Source: DIGJ01 sp036658435 (GTDB lineage Bacteria; Bacillota; Clostridia; Lachnospirales; Lachnospiraceae). Taken from it: DNA of 39,846 bases. Below are positions 8,729 through 16,999 of this stretch, one piece after another. Location of the stretch: the NCBI GenBank assembly GCA_036658435.1, contig JAVXEO010000013.1:1-39846 (forward strand), read 5' to 3'. Positions within the stretch are counted from its first letter, which is position 1, and each line of letters begins with the position of its first letter. The notes beneath the pieces were generated by a model that did no database searches, had not been told where the DNA came from, and saw only the letters and a program-made list of their open reading frames with translations. The translations under genes and the position numbers were made by a program.

Positions 8729-9370
8729 TTATTTGTTAATATCGATGTAACTATAAAGAGTATACTTGGATATTCCAAAATATTTGGATATCTTATCACC
8801 GGACTTTGTTATAAGAAAAGCACCTGCATCATTCAAAAACTGAATGGCAGTAATTTTATCTTCCTTTGTCATAAGGGCAACCGGTTTACCCACTAAAACA
8901 ACGGACTGTTCAATTAAATCGTCGAGCAGGTCATTTACATTTTGTGCTATCTTAGCCGGTTCGTTTGTATCATTAGGCATCTCTGTTGCTGTAAGAGACT
9001 TTAAAGTATTCTCAATAAACAAAAGATTTGTGATATCAAAGTTAATGGATAAGATATAGCGTATCTGGTTGTCATCATCCCTAAAATACATGGTACTGGA
9101 CTTTAGGATACGTCCGTCGGCTGTTTTTGTCAGATAACCTAAATGATCGTTTAATGCTTTCAATTTAGAATCTCCATGGAGTGTTTCTAAAACAACCCTA
9201 GATGGGCCGTCGCCCACTTTACGGTTTGAAACATGTCCATTCTCAATATGTACAACGGAGTGTTCAATGTTTTCTTTTGCCAGGTCATGAATGGCAACTT
9301 CACAATTTTCTCCAAATTGTACAGCTAATCCCTTTGCAATCTGTTTTAAAAATGTTAATGAAAGTTTCAT
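8729..9370 (-). CDS. YheO-type PAS-like/HTH transcriptional regulator
   Basis: A 213-residue regulator. Residues 1-120 match the YheO-like PAS domain (FGENCEVAIHDLAKENIEHSV, then YFRDDDNQIRYILSINFDIT). Residues about 155-210 carry the C-terminal helix-turn-helix typical of this family (MTKEDKITAIQFLNDAGAFL ... VSKYFGISKYTLYSYI-like, read here as ISKYFGISKYTLYSYIDINK). DauR is a related regulator of amino acid catabolism. The gene heads the minus arm and faces ssnA across a 254-base gap, so it probably controls both arms of the cluster and itself. The ligand could be a pathway intermediate. Start supported by AAGGAG 8 bases upstream. Confidence 0.87.
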   Translation of the reverse strand: MKLSLTFLKQIAKGLAVQFGENCEVAIHDLAKENIEHSVVHIENGHVSNRKVGDGPSRVVLETLHGDSKLKALNDHLGYLTKTADGRILKSSTMYFRDDDNQIRYILSINFDITNLLFIENTLKSLTATEMPNDTNEPAKIAQNVNDLLDDLIEQSVVLVGKPVALMTKEDKITAIQFLNDAGAFLITKSGDKISKYFGISKYTLYSYIDINK

Positions 9371-9402
9371 ACAGAGCTCCTTATATGGTTGTCAATTTTT
9401 TT

Positions 9403-9445
9403 GCGCGCGCTTTGCAGATAAATAACTTCGAAATTGACTTCGAAA
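9403..9445. promoter_or_regulatory. Candidate operator in the divergent intergenic region
   Basis: Two exact copies of ACTTCGAAA (9425-9433 and 9437-9445) repeat with a 12-base period, and each contains the palindrome TTCGAA. A GCGCGCGC run at 9403-9410 stands out in an otherwise very AT-rich region. The position between the regulator and ssnA suggests a binding site for the adjacent YheO-type regulator. This is inference. Confidence 0.4.
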
Positions 9446-9541
9446 GTGCTTTGCTATTTTCTGCTTACAATAACATAATAACACAAAAAAAAAATTAATC
9501 AATACCAAAATACAAAATTTTTTAGGCAATCCAAAAATTTT

Positions 9542-9569
9542 TTGAAAAAGTAATTGATTTTTATATATA
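9542..9569 (+). promoter_or_regulatory. Sigma-A promoter candidate for ssnA operon
   Basis: A -35 TTGAAA (9542-9547), a 16-base spacer and a -10 TATATA (9564-9569), about 55 bases before the ssnA ATG. An alternative -10 TATAGA overlaps it. Confidence 0.5.
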
Positions 9570-9624
9570 GAAATGATAGACTTATAAATATGTTAGATAG
9601 AAGGAACAGAAAAGGAGAGATGGT

Positions 9625-10956
9625 ATGATTTTAATTGGAAATGGTAAAGTACTTACAAGAGACGCGTCTAACCCTTGGATAGAGGATGGAGCAGTATTAG
9701 TAGAAGGAACCAAAATTAAGAAAATCGGAACAACAAAAGAGTTGAAAGAAACAAATCCGGATGCACAGTTTGTAGATGCAAAAGGTGGCGTTATTATGCC
9801 TGCATTCATTAATATGCACGAACACATTTACAGTGCTATGGGAAGAGGCCTTTCTATTAATGGATACAACCCAAATGGATTTTTGGATATTTTAGACGGT
9901 ATGTGGTGGACCATTGATCGCCATCTTATGCTGGAGCAGACAAGAAAGAGCGCAGCCGCTACGTATATTGACTGCATCAAGAATGGTGTTACTACGGTAT
10001 TCGACCACCATGCCAGTTTTGGTGAAATAGAAGGAAGTTTATTTACCATTGCAGAAGAGGCAAAAAGACTTGGCGTGCGTACCTGCCTTTGTTATGAAGT
10101 ATCTGACCGTGACGGCGAGGACAAGATGCGTGCAGCAGTGAAAGAAAATGCAGACTTTATCAAAGCCTGCCAGAAAGATACCACCGATATGCAAAAGGCA
10201 ATGATGGGTATGCATGCACAGTTTACCATGTCGGACAAGACCTTGGAACTTTGCAGGGAAAACACACCAGAAGGAGTGGGTGCCCATATTCATGTTGCAG
10301 AAGGAATCGAAGACTTACATGATTGTCTGCAAAAACATGGAAAGAGAATTGTAAACCGCCTGATGGACTTTGATATTCTTGGATCCAAAACCATGACGGC
10401 ACATTGTATTTATGTGAATGTACAGGAGATGGATTTATTAAAAGCAACGGATACTATGGTAGTTCATAATCCGGAATCTAACATGGGCAATGCCTGTGGC
10501 TGCCCTCCTACTATGGAGATTTTCCACAAAGGAATTCTGACCGGTTTGGGAACGGATGGCTATACACATGATATGCTGGAATCCATGAAGGTTGCCAATG
10601 TACTTCACAAACATAACTTATGTGATGCCAATGCTGCCTGGGGAGAAATTCCTACGATGTTATTTGAAAATAATGCAAAAATGGCAAACCGTTATTTTGA
10701 AACACCACTTGGCATTCTAAAAGAAGGATATGCAGCAGATGTGATTGTTTCCCAATATGACCCATTGACACCAATGGATGATAAAAACAGTAATGGACAT
10801 ATTTTATTTGGCATGAATGGACGCAATGTAGTTACCACCATGGCAAATGGAAAACTTCTTATGAAAGACCGGATTTTAATCGGTATCGATGAAGAAAAAG
10901 AAATGGCAGAATGCCGGGAACAAGCGAAAATACTTGCAAAAAGCATCAACGGATAA
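9625..10956 (+). CDS. ssnA: SsnA family putative aminohydrolase
   Basis: A 443-residue amidohydrolase-superfamily protein. The N- and C-terminal beta sandwich surrounds a metal barrel with MHEHIYSAMGRG (first His pair), HIHVAEGIEDLHDC (His), MTAHCIYV (His) and GTDGYTHDM (Asp). These are the mononuclear deaminase/hydrolase ligands seen in guanine deaminase and chlorohydrolase relatives. SsnA is a fixed member of the ygfK/ygeW clusters. A hydrolytic or deaminating step on a purine-derived intermediate is likely. First gene of the plus arm, start supported by AAGGAGA, with only 21 bases to ygfK. The reaction itself remains inferred. Confidence 0.92.
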   Translation: MILIGNGKVLTRDASNPWIEDGAVLVEGTKIKKIGTTKELKETNPDAQFVDAKGGVIMPAFINMHEHIYSAMGRGLSINGYNPNGFLDILDGMWWTIDRHLMLEQTRKSAAATYIDCIKNGVTTVFDHHASFGEIEGSLFTIAEEAKRLGVRTCLCYEVSDRDGEDKMRAAVKENADFIKACQKDTTDMQKAMMGMHAQFTMSDKTLELCRENTPEGVGAHIHVAEGIEDLHDCLQKHGKRIVNRLMDFDILGSKTMTAHCIYVNVQEMDLLKATDTMVVHNPESNMGNACGCPPTMEIFHKGILTGLGTDGYTHDMLESMKVANVLHKHNLCDANAAWGEIPTMLFENNAKMANRYFETPLGILKEGYAADVIVSQYDPLTPMDDKNSNGHILFGMNGRNVVTTMANGKLLMKDRILIGIDEEKEMAECREQAKILAKSING

Positions 10957-10977
10957 AAATTAAGGAGGAATTATAAC

Positions 10978-13965
10978 ATGGGTGATAGAATGACACCAAT
11001 TCCCTTTCATGAATTAATGAATTGGGTAAAAACAGAAAAATGCCAATCAGGAAAGGTATTTGGTCTTAGAAAGCCTTTTATAAAAGAAGGAAACCAGACA
11101 CTTCCTATTTTTACAGAAAAGATGGAGACACCTTTTGGCCCTGCTGCCGGTCCCCACACACAGTTAGCACAGAATATCATTGCATCCTATTATGCAGGAA
11201 GCCGTTTTTTTGAACTAAAGACGGTTCAAATCTTAGACGGAGAAGACCTGCCGGTTGCAAAACCTTGTATTTTGGCAGATGATGAATGCTATAACTGCGA
11301 ATGGTCTACCGAACTTTATGTACCACAGGCTTTTGATGAATATGTTAAAGGCTGGTTTGCATGTAAAGTGCTGGCAAAAGAGTATGGACTCGGTGATCCG
11401 GACGGATTTGTATTTAACATGAGCGTTGGATATAATTTAGAAGGAATTCAGTCTGAAAAAATTGATAAATTTATTGAAGGATTAAAAAATGCAGAAAATA
11501 CTCCAATTTTCAAAGAATGTAAAGACTATTTATTAAACAATATAGAACAATTTGAGAAGGTTGACAAAGCCTTTGTGGAGAGTATTACTCCTCACATCTG
11601 TACCTCAGCAACCTTATCCACCCTTCATGGATGCCCTCCGCTGGAGATTGAAAGAATTGCCACGTATCTTTTAACAGAAAAGAAAATCAATACCTACATT
11701 AAATGCAATCCAACCCTTCTTGGATATGAAGAAGCCAGAGAAATCATGGACAAGACCGGCTATGACTATGTTGTATTTGGAGATTTCCATTTTAAAGATG
11801 ATCTTCAGTTAGAGGATGCCGTTCCTATGATTCAGAGACTTCTTGATTTGGCTTCTGAAAAGGGACTGGAATTTGGAGTTAAGATTACCAATACCTTCCC
11901 GGTAGATGTAACAAGAAATGAACTTCCAAGTGAAGAAATGTATATGTCCGGACGTTCTTTATTTGCCCTTTCACTTAACGTTGCAAAGAAATTAACCCAG
12001 GCTTTTCAGGGAAAACTTCGTATTTCCTATTCAGGTGGTGCAGATTATTTTAACATTGAAAAGATCTTTGACGCCGGAATCTGGCCAATTACCATGGCTA
12101 CCACGATGCTAAAACCGGGAGGCTATCAAAGATTAACGGATATTGCCGACATTTTTACAAAGAAAGAAATGAAACCTTTTTGTGGCGTAGACTTAAAGGC
12201 AGTTGAAACACTTTGTGAAGAAGTTTACGGTGACAAACACCACTTAAAGGCAGTAAAGCCTCTTCCAAACCGCAAGATGGAAGAACGTGTTCCACTCCTT
12301 GATTGTTTTAAGGCTCCATGTAGTGAAGGTTGTCCAATTCACCAGGACATTCCGGCTTACATTAAACTGGTTGGAGAAGGAAAATATGCAGAAGCTTTGA
12401 AGGTTATTACCCATAAGAATCCACTTCCATTTATTACCGGAACCATTTGCAGTCATAGATGTATGAATAAATGTACCCGTAACTTTTATGAAGAAAGCGT
12501 TCAAATTCGCGGTGCCAAGTTAGTAGCAGCGGAAAATGGATTTGAAGAAGTAATAAAAGAATTGAAAGCGGAAGCTTCCAGCAATATAAAAGCAGCGGTT
12601 GTTGGTGGTGGCCCTGCAGGTATGGCAGCAGCCTTCTTCTTAGCAAGAGGAGGAGCAAAGGTTACCTTATTTGAAAGCAGAGAATCCCTTGGTGGTGTTG
12701 TCCGCCATATTATTCCTGAGTTCCGTATTTCAGAAGAAGCCATTGAAAAAGATGCTGCACTCTTAAAACAATTGGGTGTTGAAATTAAATTAAATACAAA
12801 AGTCGAATCAGTAGAAAGCTTAAAAGCAGAAGGATATGACGATGTAATATTAGCAATTGGTGCATCAAAACCGGGAACCGTTCGTTTGGAAAGTGGAGAA
12901 AGCATAAATGGTCTCAGCTTTTTGGAGAATTGCAAAAAAGACATTGCAAAGGTTAAGGTTGGTAAAAACGTGGTAGTTATCGGTGGTGGTAATACCGCAA
13001 TGGACGTTGCAAGAGCAGCAAAACGTGTTGGAGAAGTAGAAAATGTTTACCTGGTATATAGAAGAGACAAGAGAAATATGCCGGCGGATGCAGAAGAATT
13101 AGAACTTGCAATGGAAGATGGCGTAGAATTCAAAGAACTTCTGGCTCCGATATCCTTAAGCAACGGAAAATTACTCTGTGATGTTATGAAATTGGGTGCA
13201 CCGGATGCTTCAGGAAGAAGAAGTCCGGAAGCAACTGGAGAAAAAGCAGAGGTTACAGCCGATACCGTAATTGCAGCGGTTGGTGAAAAGATTGATGCCA
13301 CTCTTTATATAGCAAGTGGATTAAAAGTAGACGATGGGGGAAGAGCCCAGGTAGAAAAGGAAACGCTTCTTAGCAGTATCCCTCATGTTTATGTAGTTGG
13401 AGATGGATTAAAGGGGCCGGCTACCGTTGTGGAAGGAATTCGGGATGCTTCTCTGGCAGCCAATGCAATATTAGGAACAGAGCCAAGAGCCGATATTGAA
13501 GTTGCTACAGATGTAAAAGCAGCCGAAGAGAAAAAAGGAAGATTGGCTCAGGCAAAAGAAAGCAAAGACGAATGTGAACGCTGTTTAGAATGCAATCATG
13601 TTTGCGAGTGCTGTGTAGATGTTTGTCCGAACCGTGCCAATGTAGCCATTAAGGTGCCGGGTGAGAAGATGATGCAGATCATTCATGTAGATAAGATGTG
13701 TAACGAATGCGGAAACTGTAAGAGTTTCTGCCCTTATGAGAGCGCTCCATATAAAGATAAATTCACCTTATTTGCGAATATTGCTGACTTTGAAAATAGT
13801 ACCAATGCAGGCTTTGTATTAGTAGAAGAAGCAACCCTTACCTTTAAGGTTCGTGTTGGAGCTGTGACAAAAGACTATGCATTGAATGGCGCAGACAGTG
13901 AATTAGAAGAAGGATTAAAGAAATTAATCTTAGCGGTATTCCATAATTACAGATATATGTTTTAA
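10978..13965 (+). CDS. ygfK: YgfK, multidomain FeS/FAD oxidoreductase (putative selenate reductase subunit family)
   Basis: A 995-residue protein close to the family length. Residues 1-420 form a dihydroorotate dehydrogenase-like barrel (TPFGPAAGPHTQLAQN, LHGCPPLEIERIA, ISYSGGADYFNI). Near 446 comes the GltD-type cysteine region (APCSEGCPIHQ, then ICSHRCMNKCTRN). The FAD site GGGPAGMAAA is at about 542 and the NAD(P)H site GGGNTAMDVARAA at about 667. Two C-terminal ferredoxin clusters follow (CERCLECNHVCECC at about 865, CNECGNCKSFCP at about 907). The layout resembles dihydropyrimidine dehydrogenase, so a reductive step on a purine or pyrimidine ring is more plausible than selenate reduction. 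Second gene of the plus arm. Confidence 0.94.
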   Translation: MGDRMTPIPFHELMNWVKTEKCQSGKVFGLRKPFIKEGNQTLPIFTEKMETPFGPAAGPHTQLAQNIIASYYAGSRFFELKTVQILDGEDLPVAKPCILADDECYNCEWSTELYVPQAFDEYVKGWFACKVLAKEYGLGDPDGFVFNMSVGYNLEGIQSEKIDKFIEGLKNAENTPIFKECKDYLLNNIEQFEKVDKAFVESITPHICTSATLSTLHGCPPLEIERIATYLLTEKKINTYIKCNPTLLGYEEAREIMDKTGYDYVVFGDFHFKDDLQLEDAVPMIQRLLDLASEKGLEFGVKITNTFPVDVTRNELPSEEMYMSGRSLFALSLNVAKKLTQAFQGKLRISYSGGADYFNIEKIFDAGIWPITMATTMLKPGGYQRLTDIADIFTKKEMKPFCGVDLKAVETLCEEVYGDKHHLKAVKPLPNRKMEERVPLLDCFKAPCSEGCPIHQDIPAYIKLVGEGKYAEALKVITHKNPLPFITGTICSHRCMNKCTRNFYEESVQIRGAKLVAAENGFEEVIKELKAEASSNIKAAVVGGGPAGMAAAFFLARGGAKVTLFESRESLGGVVRHIIPEFRISEEAIEKDAALLKQLGVEIKLNTKVESVESLKAEGYDDVILAIGASKPGTVRLESGESINGLSFLENCKKDIAKVKVGKNVVVIGGGNTAMDVARAAKRVGEVENVYLVYRRDKRNMPADAEELELAMEDGVEFKELLAPISLSNGKLLCDVMKLGAPDASGRRSPEATGEKAEVTADTVIAAVGEKIDATLYIASGLKVDDGGRAQVEKETLLSSIPHVYVVGDGLKGPATVVEGIRDASLAANAILGTEPRADIEVATDVKAAEEKKGRLAQAKESKDECERCLECNHVCECCVDVCPNRANVAIKVPGEKMMQIIHVDKMCNECGNCKSFCPYESAPYKDKFTLFANIADFENSTNAGFVLVEEATLTFKVRVGAVTKDYALNGADSELEEGLKKLILAVFHNYRYMF

Positions 13966-13988
13966 ATAGGAACCATAACTTATAAAAA

Positions 13989-14021
13989 TAGCGAAGGGAG
14001 CCGGTCTGACTCCCTTCGCTA
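13989..14021 (-). terminator. Strong hairpin with minus-strand terminator polarity inside the plus operon
   Basis: Perfect 12-bp stem TAGCGAAGGGAG (13989-14000)/CTCCCTTCGCTA (14010-14021) with a 9-base loop. The plus strand has AAAAAA after the stem, not T. On the minus strand the stem is followed by TTTTTATA. It may stop antisense transcripts, or act in the ygfK-hydA mRNA as a processing or stabilising structure. Confidence 0.6.
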
Positions 14022-14054
14022 AAAAAGATTTCAGAACGAAGAGGTGACGCAGTC

Positions 14055-15437
14055 GTGATAATTTTAAAAGGTGGAACCGTAGTAGGTTCTAAAAAAAGTG
14101 AAATTTTGGATGTAAAATTAGAAGGCGAAAAGATATTGGAAGTTGGAAAAAACCTGGACACAACGGGTGGAAAGGTGATCGATGTCACAGGAAAACTGCT
14201 ATTTCCCGGTTTTATAGACACACATACTCATTTTGATCTGGATACAGGAACCTTTCATACAGCAGATGACTTTGCCACAGGAACAAGGGGAGCCATTGTT
14301 GGAGGAACGACTTGTATTTTGGATTTTGCAACCCAGAACAAAGGGGAAACATTAAAAGAAGCCCTTGAAAACTGGCATCGGATGGCAGATCATGTATCCT
14401 CTTGCGACTATGGATTTCATATGGCAATTACAGAATGGAACGAAGCCGTTTCCAAAGAGCTTCCGTATATGACGGAAAAGGGAATCACTTCCTACAAACT
14501 CTATATGGCCTATGATAACTTGCGGGTAACCGATGAAGAGATTTATACTATATTAAAAGAAGTGGATAAACAGGGCGGCATTATTGGAGTACACTGTGAA
14601 AATGGAGATATTGTAAACGCACGAATCGCAGAAAATAAAGCAGCGGGAAGAGGAAACGTAAAATATCATCCTTTGACCAGACCCGATATAGTAGAAGCAG
14701 AAGCGATTTACCGATACATGATGATAGGAAAAATGGCGGGAACACCTATTTATATTGTGCATCTTAGCACAAAAAAAGGGTATGAACGGATTATGGAAGC
14801 AAGAAAAGAAGGTCAGGAAGTTTATATTGAAACCTGCCCCCAGTATTTATGTATGGATGATAGCCGCTATGAACTTCCGGGATTTGAAGGCGCAAAATAT
14901 GTCATGTCTCCCCCTCTTCGTAAGATGGAAGATAGAGAATGTCTATGGGAAGCCATTCAAAAGAACGAAGTGGACTTCATAGGAACCGATCATTGCAGCT
15001 TTAACTTTAAAGGACAAAAGGATTATTTTGGAACTGAGGATTATTCCAAGATTCCCAATGGCGGACCGGGAGTAGAACACAGAGGACTTCTTTTATATAC
15101 CTATGGTGTAAAAACCGGACGTATAACAAAAGAGCAGATGTGTGGACAACTTTCTGAAAATGCGGCAAAAATGTTTGGTATGTATCCACAAAAAGGAATT
15201 ATTGCCCCTGGCAGTGATGCAGATCTTGTTATTTTGAATCCAGATGAAACAACCTATATTTCAGCAAAAACACAGGAACAAAATGTGGATTACACACCAT
15301 ATGAAGGGATTGTGGCAGACTGTAAAATCGAAACGGTTTATCTGCGAGGAGAAAAAGTAGTGGACCAGGGAAAAATATGTAAAGAAAAACAAGGAAAATA
15401 CATTGCCAGAGACAAATGTGTAGTAAAATACAGATAG
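14055..15437 (+). CDS. hydA: Dihydropyrimidinase/hydantoinase
   Basis: A 460-residue cyclic amidohydrolase. Visible ligands are DTHTHFDLD (His pair), SYKLYMAYD (the Lys expected to be carbamylated), GVHCENGD (His), YIVHLSTKKG (His) and GTDHCSF (Asp), which together make a binuclear Zn centre. It opens dihydropyrimidine or hydantoin rings to N-carbamoyl amino acids. HydA is a standard partner of ssnA and ygfK and would open a reduced ring made by YgfK. The start is GTG at 14055, supported by GAGGTG 8 bases before it. The encoded MIILKGGTVV is the usual family beginning. 89 bases separate it from ygfK, including a strong hairpin. Confidence 0.93.
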   Translation: MIILKGGTVVGSKKSEILDVKLEGEKILEVGKNLDTTGGKVIDVTGKLLFPGFIDTHTHFDLDTGTFHTADDFATGTRGAIVGGTTCILDFATQNKGETLKEALENWHRMADHVSSCDYGFHMAITEWNEAVSKELPYMTEKGITSYKLYMAYDNLRVTDEEIYTILKEVDKQGGIIGVHCENGDIVNARIAENKAAGRGNVKYHPLTRPDIVEAEAIYRYMMIGKMAGTPIYIVHLSTKKGYERIMEARKEGQEVYIETCPQYLCMDDSRYELPGFEGAKYVMSPPLRKMEDRECLWEAIQKNEVDFIGTDHCSFNFKGQKDYFGTEDYSKIPNGGPGVEHRGLLLYTYGVKTGRITKEQMCGQLSENAAKMFGMYPQKGIIAPGSDADLVILNPDETTYISAKTQEQNVDYTPYEGIVADCKIETVYLRGEKVVDQGKICKEKQGKYIARDKCVVKYR

Positions 15438-15455
15438 GAAAAAGAGGCATACTCA

Positions 15456-16487
15456 ATGAAACAAATAAAGACAATTGATGGGGTAGGACAGGTTTTGTGT
15501 CATGATATCACGCAAATTATAAAGGGAGAAAAAAAGGGGCCGGTTTTTCGTAAGGGACATATCGTAACACAGGAAGATATTCCGGTTCTTCTTTCCGTAG
15601 GAAAGGACCATTTATATATCTGGGAGAAAAAAGAAGGCATTTTACATGAGAATGAAGGAGCAAAGAGGCTTTATTCTTTATGTGAAAATGAGAGTATCTA
15701 TCCTTCCGAAGAAATAAAAGAAGGAAAAATCGAAGCCTTTGCAGCCTATGATGGAATTTTGCAGATTGATGTAGACAAGCTGGATGCTGTGAATAGAAGC
15801 GATGAAATTATGATTGCAACCAGACACAGCAATCAAACCGTAAAAAAGGGGGACAAGCTTGCAGGAATGCGGGTAATTCCCCTGGTGATAGAAGAAGAAA
15901 AGCTGCTCTTGGCAGAAAAAATCGTGGGAGAGGTTCCTCTACTTTGTGTAAAAAAATTTCATAAGAAAAAGGTTGGAATTGTAACCACAGGAAACGAAGT
16001 ATACCTTGGACGAATTAAAGATACCTTTGGACCTGTAATTCGTGAAAAATTAAGGGAATTTCCAACAGAAGTGTTGGGACAGACCATTGTAAATGATGAG
16101 GTTGCTAATATTAAAGAGGCAATTATGGAATTTATCCATCAAGGTGCGGATCTGATAATTTGTACCGGTGGGATGAGTGTAGACCCTGATGATAGGACAC
16201 CAGGTGCCATTGGTGCAACGGGAGCCCATATTGTTTCTTATGGAGCACCGGTACTGCCGGGGGCAATGATGTTAGTCTCTTATTATGACAACAAGATTCC
16301 AATCATAGGATTGCCGGGATGTGTAATGTATGCAAAGAAAACCATTTTTGATAAAATTCTTCCAAGATTAATGGCAGATATTCCAATAACAAAGAAGGAT
16401 TTAGCATCTATGGGTCATGGAGGTCTCTGTTTGTCTTGTGAGATTTGTACGTATCCCAATTGTGGATTTGGTGCAGCAGGAAGATAG
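15456..16487 (+). CDS. MoeA/MogA-like molybdopterin-binding protein with C-terminal cysteine cluster
   Basis: A 343-residue protein. The second half is a MoCF-binding domain (VGIVTTGNEVYLGRIKDTFG, then ICTGGMSVDPDDRTPGAI, PVLPGAMMLV, IIGLPGCVMYAKKT) like MoaB/MogA and the central domain of MoeA. The N-terminal 150 residues resemble the MoeA entry region but lack the full four-domain MoeA layout. The C-terminus carries CLSCEICTYPNCGFG, four cysteines that could bind Zn or an FeS cluster. The likely role is molybdenum insertion or cofactor handling for a molybdenum hydroxylase. 18 bases after hydA and 11 before moaC, so it is in the same operon. Confidence 0.85.
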   Translation: MKQIKTIDGVGQVLCHDITQIIKGEKKGPVFRKGHIVTQEDIPVLLSVGKDHLYIWEKKEGILHENEGAKRLYSLCENESIYPSEEIKEGKIEAFAAYDGILQIDVDKLDAVNRSDEIMIATRHSNQTVKKGDKLAGMRVIPLVIEEEKLLLAEKIVGEVPLLCVKKFHKKKVGIVTTGNEVYLGRIKDTFGPVIREKLREFPTEVLGQTIVNDEVANIKEAIMEFIHQGADLIICTGGMSVDPDDRTPGAIGATGAHIVSYGAPVLPGAMMLVSYYDNKIPIIGLPGCVMYAKKTIFDKILPRLMADIPITKKDLASMGHGGLCLSCEICTYPNCGFGAAGR

Positions 16488-16498
16488 GAGGAAAACCA

Positions 16499-16975
16499 AT
16501 GAGTGAATTTTCTCATTTTGATGCAGCCGGCAATGCTATTATGGTAGATGTTACGGAAAAAGCGGTAACCCAGCGAATAGCAGTGGCATCGGGAAAGATT
16601 CAGATGAACCAGGAAACTTATGACAGAGTAAGGGACGGAAGTGTAAAAAAGGGAGATGTACTTGGTGTTTCCAGAGTTGCAGGAATCATGGCAGCAAAGA
16701 AAACCTGGGAACTGATACCTATGTGCCATCCTTTGATGCTGACAAAATGTACCATTGACTTTGTATTTCATCCGGAGGAAAGAAAGATAGAAGCTCTTGC
16801 AACAACAAAGGTGAGCGGGCAGACCGGAGTGGAAATGGAAGCACTAACCGCAGTAACTACCGCCCTTCTCACTATTTATGATATGTGTAAGGCAATGGAC
16901 CGGGCAATGGAAATCAGCGAGATTCACCTTATGAAAAAAGAAGGTGGAAAAAGTGGATTGTTTGAAAGAAGCTAG
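16499..16975 (+). CDS. moaC: Cyclic pyranopterin monophosphate synthase MoaC
   Basis: A 158-residue protein of normal MoaC length. Conserved blocks are FDAAGNAIMVDVTEK near the start, GVSRVAGIMAAKKTWELIPM with MCHPL, VSGQTGVEMEALTAV, and DMCKAMD ... LMKKEGGKSG at the end, which supply the active-site Lys and Asp residues. It converts the MoaA product 3',8-cyclo-H2GTP to cyclic pyranopterin monophosphate, the first stable Moco precursor. The ATG at 16499 has TAGGAGG 8 bases upstream. A longer in-frame reading into the previous gene has no basis. Directly followed by moaA. Confidence 0.96.
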   Translation: MSEFSHFDAAGNAIMVDVTEKAVTQRIAVASGKIQMNQETYDRVRDGSVKKGDVLGVSRVAGIMAAKKTWELIPMCHPLMLTKCTIDFVFHPEERKIEALATTKVSGQTGVEMEALTAVTTALLTIYDMCKAMDRAMEISEIHLMKKEGGKSGLFERS

Positions 16976-16999
16976 ACTTTGGAAAGGCATGGATGTAGT

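Noticed and set aside
9371..9624. Purine or xanthine riboswitch before ssnA
   Set aside because: No conserved loop sequences or paired stems of the known purine-sensing classes could be recognised in this AT-rich region.
10978..13965. Literal selenate reductase function for YgfK
   Set aside because: No molybdenum-binding domain is visible in the protein; the domain order points to an NAD(P)H-FeS-flavin reductase acting on organic rings.
14067..14083. T-box-like GGTGGAACCG
   Set aside because: It lies inside the start of hydA and encodes the conserved GGTVV strand of the amidohydrolase.
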